This document shows positions 1 to 11,302 of a stretch of 64,000 nucleotides of DNA, in pieces. Below the pieces are notes generated by a model. It saw only the letters and a list, made by a program, of their open reading frames with translations, was not told the origin of the DNA and searched no databases. Positions within the stretch are counted from its first letter, which is position 1. Every line of letters begins with the position of its first letter. The DNA comes from Actinomycetes bacterium (GTDB taxonomy: Bacteria > Actinomycetota > Acidimicrobiia > Acidimicrobiales > Palsa-688). The stretch spans positions 124,001-188,000 of the forward strand of contig JAJZMF010000024.1 of NCBI GenBank assembly GCA_021850325.1, in the 5' to 3' direction. A program made the translations under genes and the position numbers.

Positions 1-133
1 AGGAGACAGGCCTCAACCAGGCACGCAGGCTCCACAGGTTCCAGATGGTGGTACCGGCGACCACTGCGAGGGGGAGCGACCGGGCCCAACCAGGGGGCCT
101 CAGTTGGGAGCCGGCCCTGGCCGTCGGTGCCAC
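1..133 (-). CDS. Partial membrane protein (N-terminus only)
   Basis: The left edge cuts a leftward reading frame of which about 44 codons are visible. From a GTG at 133 it reads as a short Pro/Arg-rich N-terminus followed by a hydrophobic stretch (LPLAVVAGTTIWNLWSL) that looks like a first membrane helix. Third codon positions are almost all G or C, as expected for a real gene here. A -10-like TAGAGT (147-142) lies eight bases before the GTG, the same leaderless layout seen at other genes in this window. The family cannot be recognised from so little sequence. It lies downstream of satP on the same strand, so an acetate-related transporter is possible, but this is only a guess. Confidence 0.4.
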   Translation of the reverse strand, partial: MAPTARAGSQLRPPGWARSLPLAVVAGTTIWNLWSLRAWLRPVS

Positions 134-482
134 GGCAGGCGACTCTATGGCCTGGGCACTGCTCACAGCCCACCGCCGGCCCCGGTCCAGGGAGCCGGCG
201 GTGCGGGCCGTGCGGTGCGGGTCCTACGGGCCGGGAGCTGCCCGCGCCCTCCGGTGGAGGGCGACAACCCGCTGGGGCCATGGCCCAGTGGCTTAACTAC
301 GTTCCCGAACATACCCCGGGCCGGCTGCGACGGCAACCGGTCGGGGCAAGGCACGGAAAAGTACGAGGACCGGGAGGGGTGGGCCGTTGTGGCCACCGGG
401 GCCCCGCGGGAGGCCGGGCCGTACCCGCGGGGCCCCGGTGCACCCTCGAGCGGGTGGGAACGGGGGCAGCACCAGGCAGGGC
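134..482. other. Intergenic stretch, no gene recognised
   Basis: This 349-base gap separates the 3' end of satP from the partial leftward gene. The reading frames on both strands lack family signatures. The only element I can name is the TAGAGT hexamer at 142-147 that may serve the leftward gene. GC-rich inverted repeats near 470-500 (AGGGCCTAGGCCT core) could end satP transcription, but there is no T tract. Confidence 0.4.
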
Positions 483-1163
483 CTAGGCCTGCCCGTAGCC
501 CGGCCTCACCCGGGTGCCCATACGTACCGAGCGGCCGGAGGGGCTCCACAGGGGGGAGCCGACCTTCAGCACGGGGTGGTCGCTCATGCTGTTCACCACT
601 CCGGCGGCCGAGGCGTACCAGGCACAGGCGGCGGTGAGGACGCCGATGTAACCCGACCAGTGCACCAGGTCGGTGCCCAGGCGGGCGTGAGCCGCACCGA
701 GGAGGAACTGGCCCACGAAGAAGACGATCAGCGTGGCTTCCAAGGTGGCGAACACCGCGAACACCGCCTTGTTGACCAACGAGCTCCACATGAGCATGTA
801 GGTGTTGAATATGGCGAATGCGGCGATGAACCAACCCAACGCGTCGTTGACATTGAGGGTCTTCGGCACCACGCCGGCGAGGTCCATGAGGATGAAGGCG
901 GCGAGCGACATCCAGAAGGCGCCGTAACTTGTGAAAGCAGTGGCTCCGAACGTGTTCCGGTTACGGAACTCGTGCTGGCCGGCCATGAACTGGGCCAAGC
1001 CGCCGTAGAAGAGGGCCAGTCCCACCCAGATGAGGTCCGGTGCCCAGTTCGCATTGTGCACGGAGAGCACGAAGGTCGTGAGGGCGAAGCCACCGAGGCC
1101 CAGGGGTGCCGGGTCGGCGATGGCCGGGGGTGAGGACTGTACAGCAGTGGGCTGCTCGGGCAC
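483..1163 (-). CDS. satP: Acetate/succinate transporter, GPR1/FUN34/SatP (YaaH) family
   Basis: This 226-residue integral membrane protein belongs to the AceTr family, which moves acetate (and succinate) with protons across the inner membrane. The family signature NPAPLGL appears here as DPAPLGL at residues 17-23, at the start of the first of about six membrane helices. FMAGQHEFRNRNTFGATAF and the AAFAIFNTYMLM segment are also typical. The GTG start has an AAAGGAG seven bases upstream. The gene lies 93 bases downstream of acs on the same strand, so uptake and activation of acetate are probably co-expressed. The C-terminal 30 residues after the last helix are basic and probably cytosolic. Confidence 0.9.
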   Translation of the reverse strand: MPEQPTAVQSSPPAIADPAPLGLGGFALTTFVLSVHNANWAPDLIWVGLALFYGGLAQFMAGQHEFRNRNTFGATAFTSYGAFWMSLAAFILMDLAGVVPKTLNVNDALGWFIAAFAIFNTYMLMWSSLVNKAVFAVFATLEATLIVFFVGQFLLGAAHARLGTDLVHWSGYIGVLTAACAWYASAAGVVNSMSDHPVLKVGSPLWSPSGRSVRMGTRVRPGYGQA

Positions 1164-1256
1164 GCGTGTGCTCCTTTGCTACGGGCACGCAACGAGCGTG
1201 CCCAGCATGGTATTTACGGTTGTTGGCCGGCACCGGTGGCGCCGGCCGCCCAGGCC

Positions 1257-3377
<2,121 letters not shown>

Positions 3378-3441
3378 TGGACCACCTCCCCTTTGTCCTG
3401 GTGACGAGCTCTCAGGCTGATACTACACATCGGTCCCAGCT

Positions 3442-4686
3442 ATGGCACGCAACTACCGCACCCGGCCCTTTCCCACTGCCACACGCTCCGCCGGAGAGGC
3501 CTACAGGGTCACCGTCGAGACCACGGCGATGGCCATCGGAGGGGCAGCAGTGGCGCGTGGCGCCGACGGCCGGGTCGTCTTCGTCGAGGGCGCCCTGCCG
3601 GGGGAGACGGTCACCGTCGCCGTGGACGAGGAGCGACCGAGGTTCGTGCGGGGAGCGGTGGTGGAGGTGCTCGGCGCGAGCAGCGCCAGGGTGGTGCCGC
3701 CCTGCCCCCATGTCGCCGAGGGCTGCGGGGGCTGCGGGTGGCAGCACGTGGCCCCCGACGAACAGGTGCGCCTCAAGGTGGCCATGGTCGGCGAGGCCCT
3801 GGTCCGCCTGGGCCGCCAGGACGCCCCGGTGGTCCGGGCCGGTGAGGGCACCGGGCCGTTCGGCTACCGCACCACGGTCCGGGTCGGTGTGCTGCCCGGT
3901 CCGGGCGGGGGGCGGGCGGGGTTCCGGGCTTCCCGTTCCCACCGGTTGGTGGACGCCGGTGGGTGCCTGACCGCCCACCCCCGCCTCGCCCGCGCCCTGG
4001 GTAGTTCCGACCTCGGCCGCGCCGAGCGTGCTGTACTGCGCGTGGGTGCCCGCACGGGTGAGGGCGTGGCCCTGCTCGGCCCCTCGGCACGCGGTGCCCT
4101 CGTCACCGAGGGCCTGGTGACGGTGGGCGAGGACGAGCTCGGCAAGGGCCCGGGGCCGGCCTACCACGAGGTGGTCGCGGGCCGGCGGCTCCGGATCTCG
4201 GCCCGTTCCTTCTTCCAGGCCAGCCCGCAGGGCGCGGAAGCCCTGGTGCGGGCGGTGGGCAGGGCGCTGACCGGGGCCGGCCAGGGTGCTCTGGTGGACG
4301 CCTACGCCGGCGTTGGCCTCTTCGCTTCGGCCCTCGGCTGGGAGGGCGAGGTGGTGGCCGTGGAGTCGTCGCCCTCGTCGGCTGCCGATGCCCGGGCCAA
4401 CCTGGCCGGGGCCGAGGTCGTGGACTGCCGGGTGGAGCACTGGGCACCCCGGCCTGCGGTGGCCGTCGTGGCCGACCCGCCACGCTCCGGGCTGGGGAGG
4501 GCGGGCGTGGAGGTCCTTGCCGCCACCGGTGCCCCCTGCCTGGTCCTGGTGTCCTGTGACGCGGCCTCGTTGGGCAGGGACGCCGCGCTCGCCCAGGCAG
4601 CCGGGTTCAGGCTGGAAGAGTCCGTGGTCATGGACATGTTCCCCGGGACGCCGCACGTCGAGGTGGTCAGCCGCTTCACCCGGTGA
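3442..4686 (+). CDS. Class I SAM-dependent RNA (uracil-5-)methyltransferase, TrmA/RlmC/RlmD family
   Basis: The 414-residue protein has the layout of the TRAM-domain rRNA/tRNA m5U methyltransferases. An N-terminal TRAM beta-barrel (residues ~15-75) is followed by a likely [4Fe-4S] motif C-x6-C-x2-C (CPHVAEGCGGC, ~88-98) with a fourth Cys in DAGGC (~175). The C-terminal half is a Rossmann methyltransferase with the SAM loop DAYAGVGLFA, the DPPRSG motif and the catalytic Cys in LVSCDAASLGRD. Whether it acts on 23S rRNA or tRNA cannot be told. It is divergent from acs; the 64-base gap holds a GATACT element near 3419. No strong ribosome site precedes the ATG, so the exact start is uncertain. Confidence 0.88.
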   Translation: MARNYRTRPFPTATRSAGEAYRVTVETTAMAIGGAAVARGADGRVVFVEGALPGETVTVAVDEERPRFVRGAVVEVLGASSARVVPPCPHVAEGCGGCGWQHVAPDEQVRLKVAMVGEALVRLGRQDAPVVRAGEGTGPFGYRTTVRVGVLPGPGGGRAGFRASRSHRLVDAGGCLTAHPRLARALGSSDLGRAERAVLRVGARTGEGVALLGPSARGALVTEGLVTVGEDELGKGPGPAYHEVVAGRRLRISARSFFQASPQGAEALVRAVGRALTGAGQGALVDAYAGVGLFASALGWEGEVVAVESSPSSAADARANLAGAEVVDCRVEHWAPRPAVAVVADPPRSGLGRAGVEVLAATGAPCLVLVSCDAASLGRDAALAQAAGFRLEESVVMDMFPGTPHVEVVSRFTR

Positions 4687-4738
4687 GGCACTGCAGCGTG
4701 GCGGTAGCCTTGGCCAGGGACGACTCTAGGAGCCAGCG

Positions 4739-5083
4739 GTGCTGATATCGACCATGAACGACGTGCCCGGCCACGAGGTGACCGAGGTCCTGGGTGAGGT
4801 GTTCGGCCTCACGGTCCGCAGCCGGAACATCGGCTCACAGGTGGGCGCGGGCCTCAAGTCACTGGTGGGGGGTGAGCTCAAGGGGATGACCAAGAACCTG
4901 GTCGACAGCCGTAGGGAGGTCATCGAGAGGATGGTGGAGGAGGCCCGGGCCAAGGGGGCGAACGCCGTGCTTGCCATGCGCTTCGACACCTCGGAGATGG
5001 GCGGCAACTGGACCGAGATCTGTGCCTACGGCACGGCTGTACGCGTTGCCGGGCTGCCCGAGGGAGCCACCTGGCAGCCCTGA
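4739..5083 (+). CDS. YbjQ / UPF0145 family protein
   Basis: This is a 114-residue protein with the compact YbjQ fold (DUF74). Recognisable segments are the opening STMNDVPGHEVTEVLGEVFGLTVRSRN, the GGELKGMTKNLVDSRREVIERM helix and the AMRFDTSEMG strand. The family forms pentamers of unknown function and is often labelled heavy-metal-binding, although no metal site is obvious here. The GTG start has AGGAG six bases upstream. It follows the RNA methyltransferase by 52 bases and converges on ahcY. A TAGCCT near 4707 could be its -10 element. Confidence 0.85.
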   Translation: MLISTMNDVPGHEVTEVLGEVFGLTVRSRNIGSQVGAGLKSLVGGELKGMTKNLVDSRREVIERMVEEARAKGANAVLAMRFDTSEMGGNWTEICAYGTAVRVAGLPEGATWQP

Positions 5084-5141
5084 GGCGCTCCGACCGGGCA
5101 GGCCCGCTCCCCCCGGTGCCCGAGGAGAGCGGGCCTCGAGG

Positions 5142-6584
<1,443 letters not shown>

Positions 6585-6672
6585 AGTGGCACTCCTTGTC
6601 GCGTGGGCACGTGTCTCCACGTACCGTCGGTCTGTTTGGGAGGCCGGGGCCATCGAGCCCTTCCCCAGCGGG

Positions 6673-7725
6673 TCAGCCCACCGGGATCCTATAGGGGGGA
6701 GGGCAGTGCCCGGCCGGGCAGCTCTCGGGCCACGGGCCGTCCGCGCCCAGGGCCGGACGGGGTGCCGTTGGCTCGAGCCGTTCGCGGACGAGCCCTACCA
6801 CCATCTCGGTGAAGCTGTCGCTGGCGCTGACCCCCTCGGCGCGCTGGAAGACCATGCCCCGACGGGCAGCCGCGGCCGCCGCCTCCACGTCGAGGTCGTG
6901 GGTCACCTCCAGGTTCTCGCACACAAAGCCGACCGGCACGACGGTTACCGCCGGTGCGGGCGACGACTCCACGACCTCGCAGATGTCCGGCCCCAGCCAG
7001 GGTGTGCCCGGGCTGCCCGAACGGCTCTGCCACGCCAGTTGCCAGCGTTCGAACCCCGCCTGTCCTGCGACCAGGCGGGCGGTCTCGGTGACGTGGGCCA
7101 CGTAGGGGCTCGTGCGGGCTGCCGCCTCCGGGATGCTGTGGGCCGTGAAGACCACCTCCACCTCGCTCTCCCCGCCACCCGGGCCCTCCTCGCCGTCCGG
7201 CCCGGGTGGGCGCCGGGACAGGGCGGACAGGGCGGCACGGTGCGCCCGGGCGGCGCTCGTGGCCCAGGGGCCGACCCAGCCCGGGTGGTTGTAGAACAGG
7301 CGGAGCTTGTCGACCGCCGGCGCCCCCGGGCCCACTTTGGCCTGGGCGGCGGTTATGTCGTCCAGGTACTGCCGGCAACTGCTGTAGCCGCCGTAAGCCG
7401 AGGTGACAAAGGCCAGCGCGCGCTGGACGCCGTCCGAACGCATGGTGGCCAGGGTGTCCTCGAGGAGAGGGTGCCAATTGCGGTTGCCCCAGTAGCAGGG
7501 GAGGCCGAGCGCAGCCAGCGGCGCCTCGAGCCGCCCGAGAAGGTGACGGCAGCTGTCGTTGATGGGGCTCCGCCCACCAACTGCCTGGTAGTGCCCGGCC
7601 ACCTCGGCCAGTCGCTCCTCGGGGACGTTGCGCCCCCTGGTGACCCGGCGCAGGAAGGGCCAGACGTCCTCCGGCCCCTCAGGCCCGCCGAAGGACACGA
7701 GCAGGAAGGCGTCGTAGTTCTGCAC
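6673..7725 (-). CDS. cpfC: Ferrochelatase, actinobacterial (coproporphyrin) type
   Basis: The 350-residue protein inserts iron into a porphyrin in haem synthesis. In Actinobacteria this enzyme usually works on coproporphyrin III. It opens with [21 protein letters not shown], contains the catalytic His in FTAHSIP and the conserved Glu in [11 protein letters not shown], and has [12 protein letters not shown] in the middle. A C-terminal Cys-x4-Cys plus the Cys in YSSC could take part in the [2Fe-2S] cluster known from related enzymes, though a full set of four ligands is not certain. A TAGGGT hexamer ends seven bases before the GTG, so the mRNA may be leaderless. Neighbours upstream and downstream are on the same strand. 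Confidence 0.92.
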   Translation of the reverse strand: MQNYDAFLLVSFGGPEGPEDVWPFLRRVTRGRNVPEERLAEVAGHYQAVGGRSPINDSCRHLLGRLEAPLAALGLPCYWGNRNWHPLLEDTLATMRSDGVQRALAFVTSAYGGYSSCRQYLDDITAAQAKVGPGAPAVDKLRLFYNHPGWVGPWATSAARAHRAALSALSRRPPGPDGEEGPGGGESEVEVVFTAHSIPEAAARTSPYVAHVTETARLVAGQAGFERWQLAWQSRSGSPGTPWLGPDICEVVESSPAPAVTVVPVGFVCENLEVTHDLDVEAAAAAARRGMVFQRAEGVSASDSFTEMVVGLVRERLEPTAPRPALGADGPWPESCPAGHCPPPYRIPVG

Positions 7726-7770
7726 CTGTGGGACCCTACCAACGCGCAGCGGGAGGGAACGGGAAGGTGG

Positions 7771-9462
7771 TCAGCCGCCCACGCGGTAGACGGCCCTGTA
7801 CTGCACCCCCCAGTTGATGCAGTCGGAATAGGTCGGTTCCCAGATGTCGAGGTGGTGCCCGATGATCGCCCCTCCGGTGTCGTCGGCGGTACGGAGCCCG
7901 ACACCGTCGATGTATAGCTCGGTGCCCAGCGGCACGACGCCCGGGTCGACCGCCACGCTCTCCGGCCCCACATAGGAGCCGGAAGCCGTGATCCCGCTGA
8001 GGTCGTAGCAGGTGACCATGAACGTGCCGAGGTACGTGGCCGCCGGGGCAGCAGCGGCAGCCACCACGGAGCGGGCGTGCCCGGGGGCCCCTGCGACGGG
8101 CCGTGCCTGGGCGCCGGGTGAAGCGGTGGCAACCACGTAGCCCATGCCGTCACGGGTTGCGGCCAGTGTGCGGGCATCGGCACGGCCCGACACCACGGGC
8201 GACCCCAGCATCGCCGCCGCACCGAACGCGTGCATGGTGCCGTGGGCGGTGAGCAGCCAGTAGCCCTGGGCGCGCGGAGATGCCGCGATGGACGTGACCT
8301 TGACTTCTTGGTCGCCCAGGGAGCCGAAGAAGCGGGCGTCACCGAAGCTGTAGACATCACCCCGGGACGTCGCCAGCCAGTAGCCCCGTCCGTCGGGTGT
8401 GGGTGCCAGGCCGACCACGTGCCCCGGCACGCGCCTGTCGCCGAGCGACCCGAAGTAGTGGGCGTCACCGAAGGTGTAGGTGCCCCCGGACGCCGTGGCG
8501 AGCCAGTAGCCGCCGCCGTCGGGCGTGGAGGCGATGGAGACCACGGGTGAGCGGACGCCGGCACGGCCCAGGGAACCGAAGAAGTGGGCGTCACCGAAGG
8601 AGAACACGCCGCCTGCCCGGGTCGCCACCCAGTAGCCGCGACCGGCGGGGGTGGCGGAGATGGAAGTGACCGGTGCCCCTCGCCTGCGCCCGGGGGACCC
8701 GTAGTCGTGCGCGGCACCATAGGTGAGGACGGAGCCTCCCGCCGTTGCCGCCCAGTAGCCACCTCCGGAGCTCATCGAGATGCCGACCAGGTCGCGGCCC
8801 ACCGGCCCGGGTGCACCTGCGAACCGGGCATCGCCGAACGTGGCCACGGCGCCCGGAGCGCTGACCGGGGCGTCGACGGGGTGAACGAGCCGGGCCGTGG
8901 GCCGGGCCGCGGCTTGGGGCCCGGCGGCCGGGCGGAGGGGCCGGACCAGGCCGGCAAGCCGTGGCGGCCCGCCGATGGGCAGCGGGGCCGGTTGGAAGAG
9001 CCCCGGGGGTACCGTTCCGCCGACCGGTCGGGGCCGGGGGCCGGTGACCGGCTCGGCGAGCCCCCTGTGGCCGGCGGGGGCCGCTGCGGGCGGCTGCCCG
9101 CTGAGCCTGGCCCCCAGAGGCGCGGACCAGGCGGTCGGCATGCCCGTGACGGTGACTGCGGCGACGGGGAAGGCCAGGGCGGCCACACGCCCGAGCTTGG
9201 CCGAGGCGCGCCGGGCCGGGGGGCGCACCGGGACCAGGCCGGCTGGGGCCAGGCCGGCCGGGGGGAGCGCGGGCAGGGGCGTGCAGGGGCCGGGTGCACG
9301 CACGGGCCCAGCGGTGGCCGGAGTACCGGGCGGGCGGAAGTGGAGGCCCTGGTAGGGGCGGCCGAACTGCCGGCCCCTGGCGCGCCAGAGCGTTCCGGAA
9401 GGCGACGCAGGCGTCGCCCGGACAGCAGCGCACGAATGCGCGCTTGGTTTACTACCTACCAA
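7771..9462 (-). CDS. Exported 3D-domain protein with acidimicrobial GYWLAT/FGDA repeats
   Basis: This protein has a Pro/Ala-rich N-terminus with a hydrophobic export signal (residues ~85-105, AALAFPVAAVTVTG). About five to six repeats of roughly 47 residues follow (residues ~210-430), with the pattern GYWLAT...GG.Y.FGDA.FFGSLG, probably forming a beta-propeller. A 3D domain closes the protein (~475-563) with YLGTFMVTCYDLSG, PLGTELYIDGVG and ADDTGGAIIGHHLDIW; the three Asp give the domain its name. 3D domains occur in cell-wall lytic enzymes and resuscitation factors, so cell-wall turnover is likely. The TTG at 9462 has a perfect AAGGAG eight bases upstream. An alternative GTG at 9228 sits just before the signal sequence but lacks a ribosome site. 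Confidence 0.75.
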   Translation of the reverse strand: MVGSKPSAHSCAAVRATPASPSGTLWRARGRQFGRPYQGLHFRPPGTPATAGPVRAPGPCTPLPALPPAGLAPAGLVPVRPPARRASAKLGRVAALAFPVAAVTVTGMPTAWSAPLGARLSGQPPAAAPAGHRGLAEPVTGPRPRPVGGTVPPGLFQPAPLPIGGPPRLAGLVRPLRPAAGPQAAARPTARLVHPVDAPVSAPGAVATFGDARFAGAPGPVGRDLVGISMSSGGGYWAATAGGSVLTYGAAHDYGSPGRRRGAPVTSISATPAGRGYWVATRAGGVFSFGDAHFFGSLGRAGVRSPVVSIASTPDGGGYWLATASGGTYTFGDAHYFGSLGDRRVPGHVVGLAPTPDGRGYWLATSRGDVYSFGDARFFGSLGDQEVKVTSIAASPRAQGYWLLTAHGTMHAFGAAAMLGSPVVSGRADARTLAATRDGMGYVVATASPGAQARPVAGAPGHARSVVAAAAAPAATYLGTFMVTCYDLSGITASGSYVGPESVAVDPGVVPLGTELYIDGVGLRTADDTGGAIIGHHLDIWEPTYSDCINWGVQYRAVYRVGG

Positions 9463-9736
9463 CCGGGTATCTCCTTAGGTCGCGCGCTAACCGCTGGCTG
9501 TGCGCCGCATTGCGGCACGTGCGGTCACCAGCTAGTTTGCGCGTGGCCCCGCGGGCCCAACACTCGTGGGACGGGACTGTACTGCCCACACGCAGGGCCA
9601 CAACTCGGGGTTACCACCCGGCCTGACCAGGGCCTCGACCTCGCGACGAGACTGCTCCCTGCAACTGGTTGCCTTACCGGGGAATTAGATTAGGCGACCG
9701 AAAGGGCCTCGTCAAGCACGGGAGACAATTCACGTG
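9463..9736 (-). other. Long structured 5' leader of the 3D-domain gene (riboswitch candidate)
   Basis: About 270 bases lie between the predicted start of transcription (~9736) and the TTG start. The segment is visibly less GC-rich than the genes. Its 5' and 3' ends can pair: GGTCGC at 9699-9694 with GCGACC at 9483-9478, which would close a ~220-base domain immediately before the AAGGAG ribosome site. Another hairpin, AGCACG/CGTGCT (9715-9720 with 9733-9738), stands at the 5' end. Such leaders before 3D-domain genes in Actinobacteria are often c-di-AMP (ydaO) riboswitches. The 5' CGCCTAATCT fits that class, but the diagnostic 3' core is not clearly present, so I do not assign it. Confidence 0.4.
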
Positions 9737-9742
9737 CTGACC

Positions 9743-9771
9743 AGCATAAATGTGGTGCGCAAAGCGGCCAA
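9743..9771 (-). promoter_or_regulatory. Sigma70-type promoter for the 3D-domain gene
   Basis: On the minus strand TTGGCC (9771-9766) and TATGCT (9748-9743) are separated by 17 bases, a good housekeeping-type promoter. The inferred start of transcription at about 9736 gives the long leader described separately. Confidence 0.5.
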
Positions 9772-10065
9772 ATCGGCTGCTCGGCACGCTCGGGAGGTGG
9801 ATTAGGGCGCGCAATGTGGTCCTGGGGCACGAGCGGGCCAGCGCGTGGTTGGAAGGCCTGGTCAGCAGCTCGGCGGACCAGGTCGGAGGCCCGTGGCTCC
9901 GCAGGTGGCCACGAGGTGGCTCGGCAGCACCTGGGGACAGGTGCCTGGTGGGCGGTACCCGCTCCCGTCTGGGCCGCTCTGGGACGGTCAGTGGGCAAGT
10001 GGCGACGCTGGGTGGCCCGAGCGGGCGGGGAGTGCGTGGGGCGGGGCTACGTCCCGGCCCTGGCC
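9772..10065. other. Intergenic stretch, nothing recognised
   Basis: This 294-base GC-rich stretch lies between the leftward 3D-gene promoter and the rightward -10 hexamer at 10066. I see no coding signature on either strand and no RNA motif. The 3' half may hold upstream promoter sequence for the rightward gene. Confidence 0.35.
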
Positions 10066-10071
10066 TATGAT
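10066..10071 (+). promoter_or_regulatory. -10 hexamer of a leaderless promoter
   Basis: TATGAT is followed by exactly six bases and then the ATG at 10078, so transcription should start at or next to the start codon. No ribosome binding site is present, which agrees with leaderless translation. Confidence 0.55.
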
Positions 10072-10077
10072 CGTTAC

Positions 10078-10383
10078 ATGACTGAAGCCAGTGGTGAGGT
10101 GGAGGACATGGTGGTCGGTGAGGCGCCCGCCGTCGAAGGTCCAGGCGCGGCCGACGGCTCACCGAGCGCGGTGGAGGTCGCCGAGACCTGGTTGGCTCAG
10201 TTGTCGGACAGGATCGCCGTGCCTGCCTCCGACGTACAGGACCATCTGCTGGACCTGTGGGGGGCGTTGGACGAGGGCCCGGCCCGGGCGGAGGTCGAGC
10301 GGTGGCTGACCGAGACCCTGAGGCGCAACCTCTACTCGGTCTCGGACATCAACGAGAGGCTGGAGAGCCTGCTCCCCGGGTAG
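10078..10383 (+). CDS. Small acidic protein of unknown function
   Basis: The 101-residue protein is acidic and helical. Residues 1-35 look disordered (Glu/Ala/Pro/Gly), and residues 36-101 form a likely helical domain (VAETWLAQLSDRIAVPASDVQDHLLDLWG ending NERLESLLPG). No catalytic or metal-binding pattern, signal peptide or membrane helix is visible. The ATG is placed six bases after a TATGAT hexamer, which supports this start over longer upstream extensions. It converges on the ABC ATPase gene nine bases away. I do not recognise the family. Confidence 0.6.
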   Translation: MTEASGEVEDMVVGEAPAVEGPGAADGSPSAVEVAETWLAQLSDRIAVPASDVQDHLLDLWGALDEGPARAEVERWLTETLRRNLYSVSDINERLESLLPG

Positions 10384-10392
10384 TCCCCGCCG

Positions 10393-11196
10393 TCAGCTTG
10401 CGGCGCGGCTCCACCAGCGGCCCTTGTCCTGGTGGACCTCGAGCGGCACGCCGAAGCAGTCGCTCAGCACGGCACTGGTGAGGGTTGTCCCGAGGGGCCC
10501 GGCGGCCAGGACGCGGCCCGAGCGCATGACCATGGCGTGGGTGAACCCGGGCGGTACCTCCTCGGTGTGGTGGGTCACCATGACCACCGCCGGGGCCGTC
10601 GGCCCGGTGGGGAGGCGGCCCAGGCTCTGCAGCAGTCGTTCCCTGCCCCCCATGTCCAGGCCGGCGCAGGGCTCGTCGAGGAGGATGAGCTCGGGCTCGG
10701 CCATGAGCGCCCGGGCCAGCAGGACCTGCTGGCGTTCTCCCTCCGACAGAAGGGCGAACTCCCGGTCGGCGACGTGGCTGAAGCCCGCGTCGGCCAGGAG
10801 GCGCTGGGCCTTGTCCTGCTCCTCGGCGCTGTAGGAGTCCCACCAGGGCTCGAGCGCGCCCCGGGCGGCCGCCACCACCAGCTCACGGGCGGTGAGCCTG
10901 GGCACCACCATGCGGGTGATGCTCGCCGAGACGACAGCGATGTGCCGGCGAAGGGCGCGGACGTCGGTACGCCCGAGGCGCCTGCCCAGCACCACGACCC
11001 GGCCGGAGGTGGGGTGCAGGTAACCCGATGCCAGGCGGACCAGGGTGGTCTTGCCGCAACCGTTGGGGCCGAGGACGACCCACCGCTCCCCGGGGCCCAC
11101 CGTCCAGTCGACGCCCGAGAGGACGTGGACCTCGTCACGCCACAGGTGCACGTCCTGCATCTCGAGAGCGTTGCTCGTGTCACTGTGCTCTGGCAC
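10393..11196 (-). CDS. Orphan ABC-type ATPase
   Basis: This 267-residue single ATP-binding cassette has the Walker A GPNGCGKTT (~44-52), the signature-like LSEGERQQVLLARAL, the Walker B ELILLDEP and the switch His in VMVTHHTEE. It resembles the ModF/iron-complex type of cassettes. No permease or binding protein is adjacent, so its partner is unknown, or it may work as a soluble regulator. The GTG start has no clear ribosome site; a TAACGT hexamer lies nine bases upstream, in an inverted repeat (CGCTAACGTGAGCG). Confidence 0.85.
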   Translation of the reverse strand: MPEHSDTSNALEMQDVHLWRDEVHVLSGVDWTVGPGERWVVLGPNGCGKTTLVRLASGYLHPTSGRVVVLGRRLGRTDVRALRRHIAVVSASITRMVVPRLTARELVVAAARGALEPWWDSYSAEEQDKAQRLLADAGFSHVADREFALLSEGERQQVLLARALMAEPELILLDEPCAGLDMGGRERLLQSLGRLPTGPTAPAVVMVTHHTEEVPPGFTHAMVMRSGRVLAAGPLGTTLTSAVLSDCFGVPLEVHQDKGRWWSRAAS

Positions 11197-11302
11197 AGTC
11201 CGCTCACGTTAGCGGCAAGCCGCTACGAGCTGCACCGGGCGGGCTGGGGCCCAGGGGGCGGACCGGCTGGCCTCGTCCGGCCCGAGGCGCCACCATGGTT
11301 GG

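Noticed and set aside
45-637. Rightward open frames at the left edge
   Set aside because: They are Arg/Gly/Pro-rich without motifs and overlap a better leftward partial gene and a non-coding gap.
6585-6672. SAH riboswitch before ahcY
   Set aside because: The short spacer to hemH does not show the conserved SAH core or its pseudoknot.
9541-9680. SRP RNA-like GGTCAGGCC and AGGGAGCAG segments
   Set aside because: Both pieces occur on the minus strand but in the wrong order and spacing for SRP RNA.
9463-9736. Firm c-di-AMP (ydaO) riboswitch call
   Set aside because: Only the 5' CGCCTAATCT resembles the class. The conserved 3' core with GACAGCTAACC is not found, so I keep it as an unassigned structured leader.
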